Assembly (NCBI RefSeq): GCF_001420605.1
Contig: NZ_LJIZ01000013.1
Coordinates: 62,001 to 126,000 of the forward strand
Reading direction: 5' to 3'
Length of the DNA stretch: 64,000 bases
Source: Bacillus sp. FJAT-25509
GTDB taxonomy: Bacteria; Bacillota; Bacilli; Bacillales; Bacillaceae_G
Part shown: positions 1 through 9,211 of the stretch, piece by piece
How the letters are laid out: each line of letters begins with the position of its first letter
Position numbering within the stretch: position 1 is the first letter of the stretch
Position numbers and translations under genes: made by a program
Notes under the pieces: model-generated
What the model was told of the DNA's origin: nothing
Seen by the model: the letters and a program-made list of their open reading frames with translations, nothing else
Database searches by the model: none

Positions 1-302
1 TTTACAATGGGGAAGCTGATTACAGCCTTGTTTCATCTGAAAAAGAATATGAGTTATTAAAGAAATTAGGAGAATTCCCAGCAGCGGTTTCATTAGCTGC
101 TTCAAAACGTACTCCTCATCACATTACAAACTATGTGTTTGAATTAGCGGGGACTTTCCACAGCTTCTATAATGCAGAAAAAGTGTTAGATGCTGAAAAT
201 TTTGAAAAATCAAAAGCTAGACTGGCTTTAATGAAATCAGTTCAAGTTACATTACAAAATGCATTAGCTTTAGTTGGAGTTTCTGCACCAGAAAAAATGT
301 AA
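1..302 (+). CDS. argS: Arginyl-tRNA synthetase, C-terminal end (partial)
   Basis: The reading frame is open from base 3 to the TAA at 300-302 and gives about 99 residues. They match the C-terminal DALR anticodon-binding domain of class I arginyl-tRNA synthetase: a helical segment with [19 protein letters not shown], then [12 protein letters not shown], then the family-typical ending [13 protein letters not shown]. The enzyme charges tRNA-Arg in the cytoplasm. The catalytic part lies upstream of the window. A strong terminator follows 12 bases after the stop, so argS ends its transcript here. Confidence 0.95.
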   Translation, partial: YNGEADYSLVSSEKEYELLKKLGEFPAAVSLAASKRTPHHITNYVFELAGTFHSFYNAEKVLDAENFEKSKARLALMKSVQVTLQNALALVGVSAPEKM

Positions 303-313
303 GTAATTAATGA

Positions 314-352
314 AAGTACCATATCCCAATTTGGGATATGGTACTTTTTTAT
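314..352 (+). terminator. Rho-independent terminator of argS
   Basis: A perfect 16-bp inverted repeat (AAGTACCATATCCCAA at 314-329 against 331-346) is followed by a T-run. It separates argS from the SigI module. Confidence 0.9.
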
Positions 353-497
353 TAAATAAACTACATACAACTAAATTTTTAAAAAGTATGATTTTATAAT
401 ATTTTAGTTTGTTAATTTATAAAAATTTGTCGGTAAATAGGGAAAGATAACAAGTTTCACCATTTTTTTATTAATTTTTTAAATATTTTTTAAAACG

Positions 498-526
498 ACC
501 CCCTAAAAAATGAAACCCTCTACGAA
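498..526 (+). promoter_or_regulatory. Candidate SigI-type promoter for the DUF5667 gene
   Basis: ACCCCC at 498-503 and CGAA at 523-526 lie 50-78 bases upstream of the ATG. SigI promoters of Bacillus and Clostridium are described with a C-rich -35 element (ACCC-like) and a CGAA-like -10. The 19-base gap is my count and the assignment is inference, but the sigI gene lies immediately downstream, which makes it likely. Confidence 0.6.
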
Positions 527-575
527 TAGTTATAGTGAGAATAAATAAAGAAATTTTTACAAAGGGGAAAAATTC

Positions 576-1877
576 ATGAAAAAGTTATTAGTACATACAA
601 CTGCAACAGCATTATTATTATCTCAGTTAGGATTTTCTAGTTCAGTACTGGCTGCTGAAAATGATACAGTTTCACCAACTGATCAAAAGGAAGAAGCACC
701 TGCATTAGTTAAAGGTGATTTCTTTTACTTTGTAAAAACAACTGTAGAAAAAATCCAACTATTACTAACAACAGACAAAGTTAAAGAAGCAGAACTTTTA
801 GCAGAATTTGCACAAGAACGTATTCATGAAGCAAGAGAATTAATAAAAGATGGCAAAGAAGATTTAGCAAAAGAAACAATAAAAGAAGCTTTAGGTCAGA
901 TGGAAAATGCTCAAGGCCAACTCGATGTTAAGTTACCAACTGTTACTGTACCAACGACTTCAGAAAAAACAACTACAGAAGTAGATAAAGAAGATCAAGA
1001 AAAAGTTGAGACAGATAAACAAGATACAGACAAACAAGAAACTGAAAAAGAAGATCAAGAAAAAGCTGAAACGGATAAACAAGATACTGATAAACAAGAA
1101 AAAGCTGAGACAGACAAACAAGACTCGGACAAACAAGAAACTGAAAAAGAACATGTTGAAAAAGATGAAAAACAAAAATTAACAAAAGAGCAAAAAGAAA
1201 TTGCAAAAATTCAACACCATTTAAATAACAATTTACTAGTTTTAGCAAACGTTTTAGATCAAGTTAAAAATCCAAAAGCAAAAGCTGCGATTGCTAAAAA
1301 TATTGAAAAGAGCTTTAACAAAATTTCTGAAAGATTAGAAAAAGTCTTAAAGAATACAGAACAGGATTCAACTACTTTAAAACCTGTTATTACAGTTCAA
1401 TACCCTGATGCAACTACAGATCAATCAGCTACACCAGAAGTTATTACAACTGTAACGAAAATTGAAGACGTAAATGACAAAGACGTGAAAAATGACACAG
1501 ACGTGAAAAATGATAATGAAGATAATCAAGGTGAAAATGAAGACAAAGATGACGCTACTGAAGTTGCTACAAAACCTGTAAAAGTAGAGCATAAGGAAGA
1601 TCAACATAAAGTTGAACATAAGTCAAAAGAAGTAAAACCAGTTAAAGTAAAAAAAGTAAAAGTTGAAAAAGAAGAAAAACACGTAGAAAAGCACGTAGAA
1701 AAACATGTAGTAAAACACGAAAATGGTACAAACCATAGAAATCAAGAACACCAAGGAAACCAAGGTGAACATGAAAATCGTGGGAAACATAAGGAAAATG
1801 AAAAGCACGAATGGAAAAAAAATGAGGATTCAAATGATCAAGGTGAAAACCACGGAAATGGACATCATGAAGACTAA
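576..1877 (+). CDS. Secreted DUF5667-domain protein with charged repeats, first gene of the sigI module
   Basis: 433 aa. Residues 1-26 are a Sec signal peptide (KK, hydrophobic core, VLA-A cleavage site), so the protein is exported. Residues about 40-115 (PALVKGDFFYFVKTTVEKI onward) are a DUF5667-type helical domain. Residues about 134-205 are an acidic/basic low-complexity stretch with repeated DKQ, TDKQD and EKA motifs. Residues about 210-265 form a second helical segment. The last 90 residues are rich in Lys, His, Asn and Glu (EKHVEKHVVKHENG). RBS AAAGGGG sits 8 bases before the ATG. It precedes sigI and rsgI, and a SigI-like promoter lies just upstream, so it is probably a SigI target at the cell surface. 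No enzymatic motif is visible; function unknown. Confidence 0.8.
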   Translation: MKKLLVHTTATALLLSQLGFSSSVLAAENDTVSPTDQKEEAPALVKGDFFYFVKTTVEKIQLLLTTDKVKEAELLAEFAQERIHEARELIKDGKEDLAKETIKEALGQMENAQGQLDVKLPTVTVPTTSEKTTTEVDKEDQEKVETDKQDTDKQETEKEDQEKAETDKQDTDKQEKAETDKQDSDKQETEKEHVEKDEKQKLTKEQKEIAKIQHHLNNNLLVLANVLDQVKNPKAKAAIAKNIEKSFNKISERLEKVLKNTEQDSTTLKPVITVQYPDATTDQSATPEVITTVTKIEDVNDKDVKNDTDVKNDNEDNQGENEDKDDATEVATKPVKVEHKEDQHKVEHKSKEVKPVKVKKVKVEKEEKHVEKHVEKHVVKHENGTNHRNQEHQGNQGEHENRGKHKENEKHEWKKNEDSNDQGENHGNGHHED

Positions 1878-1968
1878 TAAGTAAATATTTCCATTCGCCT
1901 TTCAATAAAATCACATGAAACATTTCATAAGATGCGATATGCTTAATTGCAAACGGTTAAATTAAAAT

Positions 1969-2021
1969 GGTGCCTCTGATATTCATTGATTATATAATGA
2001 GTGGAGGCGCCTTTAAGTTTT
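1969..2021 (+). terminator. Hairpin between the DUF5667 gene and sigI, possible partial terminator
   Basis: GGTGCCTC (1969-1976) pairs with GAGGCGCC (2004-2011) with one G-U pair, and ATTCATT pairs with AATGAGT inside. The following tract is TTTAAGTTTT, weak for a terminator. It could let some transcripts continue into sigI. Confidence 0.5.
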
Positions 2022-2059
2022 AATAGCCAAGCAATCCTCTTTTGAAAGGAGATGGGGTC

Positions 2060-2788
2060 TTGTTACTTACAATTTTTCAAACGCTTTATAAAAGAAAAGA
2101 AAAAATTGAAGATATTGTATTAACAATACAACAGTCTTCATCAAAAGAACTAGATGATTTTATAGTTCAATATACCCCTTTTATAAACAAAACTGTTTCT
2201 ACTATTTGTGGAAGATTTATTACAAATCAAGAAGATGAATTTAGTATCGGTTTAAATGCATTTCATGAAGCTATTAAACTATATTCATATAAAAAAGGTG
2301 CGTCATTTCTATCTTTTGCAAAGTTGATCATAAAGCGAGAATTAATCGATCACTTTCGCAAGGAATCTAAGTATCAATTATTAACTTCAGAACAAACTGG
2401 GTCCGAGGATCTGCATAAACAATACGACGACCATGTATATAGCACTTATATAAAAAATTTTGATGAAATAAATCGTAAAGAGGAAATTATTCATTTCAGT
2501 GAGATGCTTAAACAATTTGGAATTTCATTAGAAAGTTTAGTAGAGGTTTCACCTAAACATGAAGACACAAGGGAGCATATTTTTTCAGTTGTAGACCTTA
2601 TTACATCTGATGAAGAAATGTTAACTTTTCTATATAATAAGAAAAAATTACCGATGAACAAACTAGAAACTAAAGTGAATATAAGCCGAAAAACGCTTGA
2701 AAAACATAGAAAATATATTATTGCCATGAGTATTATAAGCGTCAATGAGTATATTTATTTACAAAACTATTTAAAAAGGGGGAACTGA
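2060..2788 (+). CDS. sigI: RNA polymerase sigma factor SigI
   Basis: About 242 aa from the TTG at 2060, chosen because AAAGGAG (2046-2051) lies 8 bases upstream; the frame also opens at a TTG at 2042, but that codon would overlap the RBS. The sequence matches SigI of Bacillus: YTPFINKTVSTICGRFI, then the region-2 block DEFSIGLNAFHEAIKLYS followed by FAKLIIKRELIDHFRKE. The C-terminal part (MNKLETKVNISRKTLEKHRKYIIAM) is the SigI-specific DNA-binding domain. SigI is a sigma-70 family factor used in heat and envelope stress in B. subtilis, held inactive by RsgI, encoded 2 bases downstream here. Confidence 0.93.
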   Translation: MLLTIFQTLYKRKEKIEDIVLTIQQSSSKELDDFIVQYTPFINKTVSTICGRFITNQEDEFSIGLNAFHEAIKLYSYKKGASFLSFAKLIIKRELIDHFRKESKYQLLTSEQTGSEDLHKQYDDHVYSTYIKNFDEINRKEEIIHFSEMLKQFGISLESLVEVSPKHEDTREHIFSVVDLITSDEEMLTFLYNKKKLPMNKLETKVNISRKTLEKHRKYIIAMSIISVNEYIYLQNYLKRGN

Positions 2789-2790
2789 AG

Positions 2791-3882
2791 ATGAACAATG
2801 GTATTGTATTAAAAGTAAATCGCTCATCCGTAGTTGTACTAACTGCGAACGGAGAGTATTTAAAATGTAAAAAACTATTGTCATCCTATTCAATTGGTGA
2901 AGAAATTCAGTTTCCCAGCAATGCAATTATTTTAAATAATAATAAAATAAAAATAAGTTTTCCTAAGTTGTTACCTGTCGTAATTGTTTGTGGGTTAATA
3001 CTTTTCTCTTTTACATTTGTAAACTTGAACAGAGAAGAAGCATTAGCAGCAGGAAAGGTTACAATTGATTCTGGGGCAAAAGTGTCATTAATTTTGGACA
3101 AACAGTTAAATGTTATTGATTTAAAAGCTCACAATGAACAAGGTAAAAAAGTGATCAATAAAATGGATAACTGGAAACAGGAGCCCCTACATTTAGTTAT
3201 GGATGATTTAGTTGGTGAAATGGAGAAGTCTAAAGTAATTGAACCAAATGAAAAAATCAAATTAACTGGTGAGATGAATAAAGAATTTGAAAATAAACAA
3301 AGTGTGCTAAATCACGAATTGAAGGATATTCAAGAAAGTGATAATCATTTTAATATCCCAAATTCTAAGGAACTTGATCAGCCAAAGATTAAAATTCAAA
3401 ATCATAAACAAAATCAAAGTCAAAATCAAAATAAACAAGAAAAAAGTTTTAATTCTAATTCAACGAAAGTCATAAAAGGCGAAAATAATTACAAGGATAA
3501 ATCTATTATAAAGTCACCTACAATCATAAAAGATAAAGAAAATGATAATGGTCATCCAAAAGAAGTTCAAAATAATAGACATCAAGAAGAGCACTGGGGA
3601 AATAAGCAGCGTCAATGGAATCATAGAAACCAAGATGAACATCATGAATCATCGAAGCAAAATCAAAAGAAACAATACAACAACAATGAAAAGCATCAAG
3701 ACAAAAAAAAAAATGACTATAATGATAACCGCAAATTAAGAAGAAGTGATAATGATCAAGGCAGAAATGAACATAACGAAGGATGTCATGGGTGCAATAA
3801 TCGTTATAAAAACAATGAAAACGAGAACGAGAACGAGAACGATAACGGCTGGCATAATGGTAGTGAAAAACGCTCAGATTAA
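2791..3882 (+). CDS. rsgI: Membrane anti-sigma factor RsgI with Asn/His-rich outer tail
   Basis: 363 aa. Residues 1-55 are the cytoplasmic RsgI N-terminal anti-sigma domain (GIVLKVNRSSVVVLTANGEY). Residues about 64-83 are a single membrane span (LLPVVIVCGLILFSFTFVNL). Residues about 88-155 are the conserved post-membrane domain (ALAAGKVTIDSGAKVSLILD). From about 195 onward the outer part is low-complexity Asn/Gln/Lys/His/Glu sequence ending in an NENENEN run. In B. subtilis RsgI binds SigI and responds to an envelope signal. The outer tail carries no recognisable sensor fold; in clostridial RsgI proteins this position holds carbohydrate-binding or similar domains. RBS AAAGGGGGA lies inside the sigI end, so translation is probably coupled. 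Confidence 0.92.
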   Translation: MNNGIVLKVNRSSVVVLTANGEYLKCKKLLSSYSIGEEIQFPSNAIILNNNKIKISFPKLLPVVIVCGLILFSFTFVNLNREEALAAGKVTIDSGAKVSLILDKQLNVIDLKAHNEQGKKVINKMDNWKQEPLHLVMDDLVGEMEKSKVIEPNEKIKLTGEMNKEFENKQSVLNHELKDIQESDNHFNIPNSKELDQPKIKIQNHKQNQSQNQNKQEKSFNSNSTKVIKGENNYKDKSIIKSPTIIKDKENDNGHPKEVQNNRHQEEHWGNKQRQWNHRNQDEHHESSKQNQKKQYNNNEKHQDKKKNDYNDNRKLRRSDNDQGRNEHNEGCHGCNNRYKNNENENENENDNGWHNGSEKRSD

Positions 3883-3900
3883 TAATCTGAGCGTTTTTTA
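3866..3900 (+). terminator. Terminator of the sigI-rsgI operon
   Basis: A 15-bp perfect stem (3866-3880 with 3884-3898) and T-run overlap the rsgI stop codon. Confidence 0.9.
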
Positions 3901-3939
3901 TACAAATAATATACTTTAAACTCATGAAAGAATAAAGGC

Positions 3940-4309
3940 TTAGGAAATGCCGCTCAAATGCTCATGAATAACCTTCCATTCACCATGTTCATTCTTAGTA
4001 AATAAATTAGTAGCCCTGCCATGTCCAAGTACAAACTTCCCGTTCATATAGTCTTCATATTGAAATTGATAAACACATGAAGCAGAATTTTGATCGATAG
4101 TTAACCATCTTACATTCGTAGCTGTATAAACTTCATCTTGAATTACATTCCAGGCATTCTCAAAATACTGCTGAATTTTCTAGTAAAGAAGTACAGGTTT
4201 TGTCTGAAAACCAATAAATGGCGTCCTTATGAATATATTTTTTTGCTTGATTAAAATCATGTGTATTTGTCGCTTTTATGTATTGTTGTAGCGCACTTTG
4301 ATAGTTCAT
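3940..4309 (-). pseudogene. NTF2-like (DUF4440/SnoaL-type) gene with a single-base frameshift
   Basis: On the minus strand an ATG at 4309-4307, with AAAGGTGG-type RBS upstream, opens a frame reading MNYQSALQQYIKATNTHDF, then AKKYIHKDAIYWFSDKT. It stops after about 49 residues. The next frame continues seamlessly with IQQYFENAWNVIQDEVY and runs to a TAA at 3942-3940, ending WKVIHEHLSG. The break is at the four-T run 4176-4179 (AAAA on the coding strand); one A fewer restores a protein of about 122 aa. The pattern of helix, W, then VxWLTID and HGRATNLFTK fits small NTF2/SnoaL-like proteins. True mutation and sequencing error cannot be separated here. Confidence 0.75.
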
Positions 4310-4423
4310 TTACAAACCACCTTTATAGTAGAATTGAAGTAAGACCTGTAGGTGAATATCTATAAACCATCATATCATTGCCATCCATAATTAATCAGTT
4401 GTTTTAAAGATATTGCCAAATGA

Positions 4424-4460
4424 AAGAAACCCTCAAGGTGAGTTAAAACTTCCTTAAGGG
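4424..4460 (-). terminator. Terminator of uvsE (minus strand)
   Basis: CCCTTAAGG and CCTTGAGGG (minus strand; one G-U) form a hairpin followed by TTTCTTTC, about 80 bases after the uvsE stop. Confidence 0.65.
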
Positions 4461-4537
4461 CTACGCATGTATAAATGAGCTTTTTAAATGCTTTCTTGAC
4501 CCCTTTATTTCCTGTTGTTATCATTTCGTTACTCTTC

Positions 4538-5494
4538 TTAAGTAACTTCGATTATTCCACCACTTATTCGCTTATAACCTCTCCATTTCGACAGATCTTC
4601 CATTAACTGCAATAGAGCTAAATCCTTTTTTTTCGATTCAATCATTATATCGATATCACTTCCAATTGATCTGACAATGTCAAAAAAAGGCTTAATAAAA
4701 TCAGGGTCAATTAGATCTGAATGCGCTCTAAACTCTTTATCGGATTTCGGAGATGAAATATGAATTTTAGGCTTCAAATCTGTATGATCCCAAGTAGAGA
4801 ATATAAGGGGTAATAAGTTCTCTAACGGCTCTTCACATAAGTTTGCCATATGATGATGATAGTCAAATACGAGCGGAATGCCTTCGTTTTTGCAAACCAT
4901 TAGTGTTTCAGTGGTATTATACGTTTTATCGTCATTTTCTAAAGTCATTTGTTTTTTAATGTGTGTAGGGAGCTTTTTTATATTTTCATAAAAGCGTTGG
5001 ATAGCAAGCTCTTTATTTCCATAGGCTCCTCCAATATGTATATTAATGACGCTTTCGTCTGAAATACCCATTGCTTCAAGAACTTTATAATGATATTCCA
5101 TATCAATCACAGCATTATCAGTTATATGAGGTTTATCACTTGTAAAAAGCGTGAATTGGTTAGGATGAAAACTAACTCTTAATTCATGCTTCTTGATAAA
5201 ATCACCAATTTCTTTAAATTGTTTGTGAAAAATATTTATATAATCAAATTCTACATCTGGATGAGTCGCCAAAGGGACCATTGAAGAGGACATTCTATAT
5301 AAGGGGATTTGTTGTCCCACATTATAATGAAGTGCTCTATACGTATTTTCGATATTTTGCGAGGTAACATAAATTAATTTCTCTAAACGCTCTTCTCGGT
5401 CAAGAGCCTTATAACGTGTAAATGTAAGAGTTTTTGCAGGTGAACAATTATATAAAGATAATGCATGTGATACATATCCGAATCGAATGATCAT
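4538..5494 (-). CDS. uvsE: UV DNA damage endonuclease UvsE
   Basis: 318 aa with the UVDE family TIM-barrel signature from the start ([20 protein letters not shown]). Metal and active-site blocks visible in order are [49 protein letters not shown] and [13 protein letters not shown]. The enzyme nicks DNA 5' of UV photoproducts and starts an alternative excision repair. The B. subtilis homologue is ywjD, next to a cardiolipin synthase gene (ywjE) and ywjF, the same order as here. RBS AGAGGTGA stands upstream of the ATG. Length fits the family. Confidence 0.95.
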   Translation of the reverse strand: MIIRFGYVSHALSLYNCSPAKTLTFTRYKALDREERLEKLIYVTSQNIENTYRALHYNVGQQIPLYRMSSSMVPLATHPDVEFDYINIFHKQFKEIGDFIKKHELRVSFHPNQFTLFTSDKPHITDNAVIDMEYHYKVLEAMGISDESVINIHIGGAYGNKELAIQRFYENIKKLPTHIKKQMTLENDDKTYNTTETLMVCKNEGIPLVFDYHHHMANLCEEPLENLLPLIFSTWDHTDLKPKIHISSPKSDKEFRAHSDLIDPDFIKPFFDIVRSIGSDIDIMIESKKKDLALLQLMEDLSKWRGYKRISGGIIEVT

Positions 5495-5536
5495 ATTTTG
5501 TTCACCTCTAACTTGGTTTTTGTATACCTAAAAAAA

Positions 5537-6730
5537 CTACATTAATGGAGAAAGAAGCTTAGATAAAAGCTTGCGACACTTCCATAAGAATGTTGTATTT
5601 TTATAATGCTGGGTAGGATATGATTTTGAGTGCTCTAAGTCCTTAATAAATATTTCCTTGATCTTCAATATGAAAGACTCACTTGAAAAAATACAACTCC
5701 ATTCATCATTAATGCAAAGACTTCTACGATCAAAGTTAACGGATCCTACATCACAGCAACAATCATCGATGAGTAGTACTTTTGCATGAAAAAAACCCTT
5801 CTGATAATGAAAAACTTCCCCGCCACCTTCTAAAATTAAAAGGAGATGTGGAAAACTGGCCTCTTTAACTAGTCTGTGGTCTTCTTTTTCTGGGATCATT
5901 ACGCATATTTGGACGCCTCGATTAAGAGCGGCAAGAAGTGCGTTCATCAGTTTTTTTGTTGGAATAAAATAAGGTGTACCAATATAAATATGTTTTTTTG
6001 CTTGATCAATTAAATCTTTATATAGGTTCTCAATGCGTACAAAGTCCGACGAATAGAAGTGATGCTCAATTTTTCCTTTTGCTAATTCACCGTCATTAAT
6101 TAGCGTAAAGGATTCTCCGCCACTTCTAACCCAGTCAATTAAAAATTGAACGTGCAAATCTTTTACACCTTCACCAGTCATTCGAATATGATAATCTCTC
6201 CAATATCCTAAGTCTTCATCAAAACCAATATATTCTTTGCCAATATTAAAACCGCCAAAATAGCCGGTTTTTTGATCTATTACTGTAATCTTACGATGGT
6301 TTCGGTGTTGAAACCGATAGAGAGTATATGGAAATCCGGTTCGCCGATTAAAAAGTACTTCCACGCCATTTTCTTTTAGTTTTTTTATTCGTTCACGCTT
6401 TAGTCTAAAGCTTCCGATCCAATCAACAAGTAAGCGTACTTGTAATCCTTCCCGAGCTTTCCTTTCGAGCAGTGATAAAAATTTTTCGGATGTATCATCG
6501 TTTCGAACAATATAAAAAAGCATAGATATGCTACTACTTGCTCCTGTTATATCGTCTAGAAGATGCTTGTACAATTCATTACCTTCTGTTATTAACATTG
6601 TTTCACTATATCTTTTTTTAAATGGACAAGTTTTATCATATTTATGAAAAGCTTTATAACCAAAATAAAGATCTAAGCTAGCAAGGAGTATAAGAAAGAG
6701 TAGAGCAATTAAGCAAATGCAAAGAATCAT
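5537..6730 (-). CDS. ywjE: Cardiolipin synthase / phospholipase D family protein
   Basis: 397 aa. One N-terminal membrane span (residues 2-22) anchors the protein. Two HKD motifs define the phospholipase D superfamily: H145-R-K147-ITVI-D152 followed by GGFNIG, and H315-A-K317-VLLI-D322 followed by GSVNFDRRS. These two motifs join phosphatidyl groups to make cardiolipin in this family. RBS AAAGGAG lies 9 bases before the ATG. It sits 42 bases upstream of uvsE on the same strand, so the two may be cotranscribed. Homologous to B. subtilis YwjE, a minor cardiolipin synthase; a different phosphatidyl transfer cannot be excluded. Confidence 0.9.
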   Translation of the reverse strand: MILCICLIALLFLILLASLDLYFGYKAFHKYDKTCPFKKRYSETMLITEGNELYKHLLDDITGASSSISMLFYIVRNDDTSEKFLSLLERKAREGLQVRLLVDWIGSFRLKRERIKKLKENGVEVLFNRRTGFPYTLYRFQHRNHRKITVIDQKTGYFGGFNIGKEYIGFDEDLGYWRDYHIRMTGEGVKDLHVQFLIDWVRSGGESFTLINDGELAKGKIEHHFYSSDFVRIENLYKDLIDQAKKHIYIGTPYFIPTKKLMNALLAALNRGVQICVMIPEKEDHRLVKEASFPHLLLILEGGGEVFHYQKGFFHAKVLLIDDCCCDVGSVNFDRRSLCINDEWSCIFSSESFILKIKEIFIKDLEHSKSYPTQHYKNTTFLWKCRKLLSKLLSPLM

Positions 6731-6821
6731 ATAATTAAACTCCTTTACCTTTTACGTGTTGATAGTATGACCATATAAATTGAAGAATATGAAAAAGAGC
6801 CAACTTAATATGAAAAAGTAT

Positions 6822-6849
6822 TTGACTGAATAGTCATTCATAATATAAT
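6822..6849 (+). promoter_or_regulatory. fadF promoter overlapped by a FadR operator
   Basis: A -35 TTGACT (6822-6827), 16-base spacer and -10 TATAAT (6844-6849) form a good SigA promoter. The 18-bp sequence at 6823-6840 (TGACTGAATAGTCATTCA) matches the B. subtilis FadR consensus TGAATGAMTANTCATTCA at 17 of 18 positions and covers the -35 and spacer. Binding there would block polymerase until long-chain acyl-CoA releases the repressor. Confidence 0.88.
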
Positions 6850-6896
6850 TAAAGTATATATTTTCTGAATATTATTATGGTTATAAATTTTTAAAC

Positions 6897-6910
6897 AGTA
6901 AGCGTTTTCT
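6897..6910 (+). promoter_or_regulatory. cre-like site in the fadF leader
   Basis: AGTAAGCGTTTTCT matches 12 of 14 positions of the CcpA site TGWNANCGNTNWCA. It lies downstream of the promoter, where CcpA could act as a roadblock. Confidence 0.45.
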
Positions 6911-6943
6911 TTATAGCCGGGAAAATTGGGGGAGGAATACATC

Positions 6944-9052
6944 ATGGATCATGCACTTTTGTATTTGAACGCACTAGGGTTTGTGGCAATTACAGTTTAT
7001 GCAATTTATTTATTCATTTACCTAATTAAAACAAGAATTGCCTACATTAAACTTGGTAAAAAAGAAGAATTTGAAAGAAATTTGAAAGATCGCTTTCAAA
7101 AAATTTGGGTCAATGTTTTTGGGCAAAAAAAGCTATTGAAGGATAAGAAAAGTGGATTTATTCATTTGTTATTCTTTTATGGATTCATTTTAGTTCAAGC
7201 TGGAGCTTTAGACTTTATTTTAAGAGGTCTTGTTCCTGGAGTACATTTACCACTTGGACCTTTATATGGTGCATTTACATTTTTTGAAGAAATCGTTGCG
7301 TTACTAATATTGGTGGCAGTTGTTTGGGCCTTCCATAGACGATATATTGAAAAATTAGTTCGATTAAAAAGAGGTTGGAAAAGCGGGTTAGTCTTAATTT
7401 TCATTGGTTTATTAATGTTATCAACTCTGTTTGGTAATGGAATGGGAATCATTTGGAGTGGAGATGGAACGAGCTTCCACGAACCAATCGCATCTTTAGT
7501 TGCAACAATTTTTAATGGTATTAGTGAACCTTTAGCAATTTCATTCTTTTACGTTGCTTGGTGGATTCACTTAATTTCACTTTTAACTTTCTTAGTATAT
7601 GTACCACAATCAAAGCACGCACATTTACTTGCAGGTCCAGCGAACGTGTATTTTAATCGCTTATCGAAGGCAGGAAAATTAGAAAAAATAGATTTTGAAG
7701 ATGAAACGCAAGAGACATTTGGTGTTGGAAAAATAAGCGACTTCCGTCAGTCGCAATTAATTGACTTATATGCATGTGTAGAATGTGGTCGTTGTACAAA
7801 TGTATGTCCTGCTACTGCAACTGGAAAAATGCTGTCACCAATGGATTTAATTCTAAAACTTCGTGATCATTTAACTGAAACAGGGGCAGTTGTAACGTCT
7901 CGTGCACCTTGGGTTCCAACTGTTGCGTTTTCTAAAACAAAAGGAAATCAATTAGCATTTGCTTCACAAGGAAAACAAGAATCAGCGGCAACATTGGAAT
8001 ATAGTCCAAGTTTAATTGGCGATGTAATTACTGAGGAAGAGATTTGGGCATGTACAACTTGTCGTAACTGTGAAGATCAATGTCCAGTAATGAATGAACA
8101 TGTTGAAAAGGTTATTGATTTACGTCGTTATTTAGTTTTAACAGAAGGTAAGATGCAGCCAGATGCTCAACGTGCAATGACAAATATCGAACGTCAAGGA
8201 AATCCATGGGGATTAAATCGTAAAGACCGTGAAAACTGGAGAGAACTTGATGAAAGTATCCATATCCCAACAGTAAAAGAAGCTCAGAAAGCTGGAGAAG
8301 AAATTGAGTACTTATTCTGGGTTGGTGCAATGGGTTCATATGATAACCGTAGTCAAAAAATCGCATTAGCATTTGCGAAACTAATGAATGAAGCTGGAAT
8401 TAAGTTTGCTATTTTAGGTAATAAGGAGAAAAACTCTGGTGATACACCTAGACGTTTAGGTCAAGAATTCTTATTCCAAGAGTTAGCAAGTAATAATATC
8501 GCAGAAATTGAAAAATCGGGAGTAAGCAAATTAGTCACAATTGACCCGCATGCTTATAACACATTTAAAAATGAATATCCTGATTTTGGTTTATCAATAG
8601 AAGTTTATCATCATACAGAATTATTATCTCAATTGGTTAAAGAAGGTAAGTTAAAGCCGGTTCATCAAGTAAATGAAGTAATTACTTACCATGATTCATG
8701 CTATTTAGGCCGATACAATGAAGTTTATGAAGCTCCTAGGGATATTCTTCGTGCAATTCCTGGCGTCAAACTAGTTGAAATGGAGCGTAAACGTGAAACA
8801 GGTATGTGCTGTGGAGCGGGTGGAGGATTAATGTGGATGGAAGAGCATGTTGGTAATCGCATTAATGTAACGCGTACTGAACAAGCACTTGCAGTTAGTC
8901 CGAATGTAATTGGAACAGGTTGTCCTTATTGCTTAACAATGTTATCAGATGGAACAAAAGCAAAAGAAGTAGAAGAAGCTGTTAAAACACTTGATATAGC
9001 AGAGCTTTTAGAGTTATCGATTTTTGGTGACAAACAAAACCAAGCTTCATAA
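6944..9052 (+). CDS. fadF: FadF-type iron-sulfur oxidoreductase (heterodisulfide-reductase-like)
   Basis: 702 aa from the ATG at 6944, which has GGGGGAGG 8 bases upstream; an earlier in-frame TTG at 6926 lies before that RBS. The N-terminal 230 residues hold about five membrane spans (nitrate-reductase gamma-like). Two 4Fe-4S motifs follow: CVECGRCTNVCP near residue 277 and CTTCRNCEDQCP near 369. The C-terminal half has CCG-type cysteine blocks (HDSCYLGRYNE; GMCCGAGGGLMWME near 621). In B. subtilis fadF (ywjF) is cotranscribed with acdA and rpoE under FadR; it probably passes electrons from acyl-CoA dehydrogenases to the membrane quinone pool. Confidence 0.93.
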   Translation: MDHALLYLNALGFVAITVYAIYLFIYLIKTRIAYIKLGKKEEFERNLKDRFQKIWVNVFGQKKLLKDKKSGFIHLLFFYGFILVQAGALDFILRGLVPGVHLPLGPLYGAFTFFEEIVALLILVAVVWAFHRRYIEKLVRLKRGWKSGLVLIFIGLLMLSTLFGNGMGIIWSGDGTSFHEPIASLVATIFNGISEPLAISFFYVAWWIHLISLLTFLVYVPQSKHAHLLAGPANVYFNRLSKAGKLEKIDFEDETQETFGVGKISDFRQSQLIDLYACVECGRCTNVCPATATGKMLSPMDLILKLRDHLTETGAVVTSRAPWVPTVAFSKTKGNQLAFASQGKQESAATLEYSPSLIGDVITEEEIWACTTCRNCEDQCPVMNEHVEKVIDLRRYLVLTEGKMQPDAQRAMTNIERQGNPWGLNRKDRENWRELDESIHIPTVKEAQKAGEEIEYLFWVGAMGSYDNRSQKIALAFAKLMNEAGIKFAILGNKEKNSGDTPRRLGQEFLFQELASNNIAEIEKSGVSKLVTIDPHAYNTFKNEYPDFGLSIEVYHHTELLSQLVKEGKLKPVHQVNEVITYHDSCYLGRYNEVYEAPRDILRAIPGVKLVEMERKRETGMCCGAGGGLMWMEEHVGNRINVTRTEQALAVSPNVIGTGCPYCLTMLSDGTKAKEVEEAVKTLDIAELLELSIFGDKQNQAS

Positions 9053-9089
9053 AAGTTCTATAACTTTTCACTCTTCATAAAATAACAAT

Positions 9090-9141
9090 GAAAGGTGTGC
9101 AACTTGTACACCTTTCAGACTGCCTGCTGGCGTTTTTTATT
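9090..9141 (+). terminator. Hairpin downstream of fadF, probable terminator
   Basis: GAAAGGTGTGC (9090-9100) pairs with GTACACCTTTC (9106-9116) around AACTT. A second short GCC/GGC hairpin and TTTTTT follow at 9121-9138. Confidence 0.6.
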
Positions 9142-9211
9142 TGGTGAATTGATTGATTATAGAATTTTATTATAGAGGAGAAATAGATAATATTTTAAGG
9201 GGGAAAATGGG

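Noticed and set aside
960-1923. Several minus-strand frames opposite the DUF5667 gene
   Set aside because: Phe/Leu-rich low-complexity translations of a Lys/Glu/Asp-rich gene; no starts with RBS.
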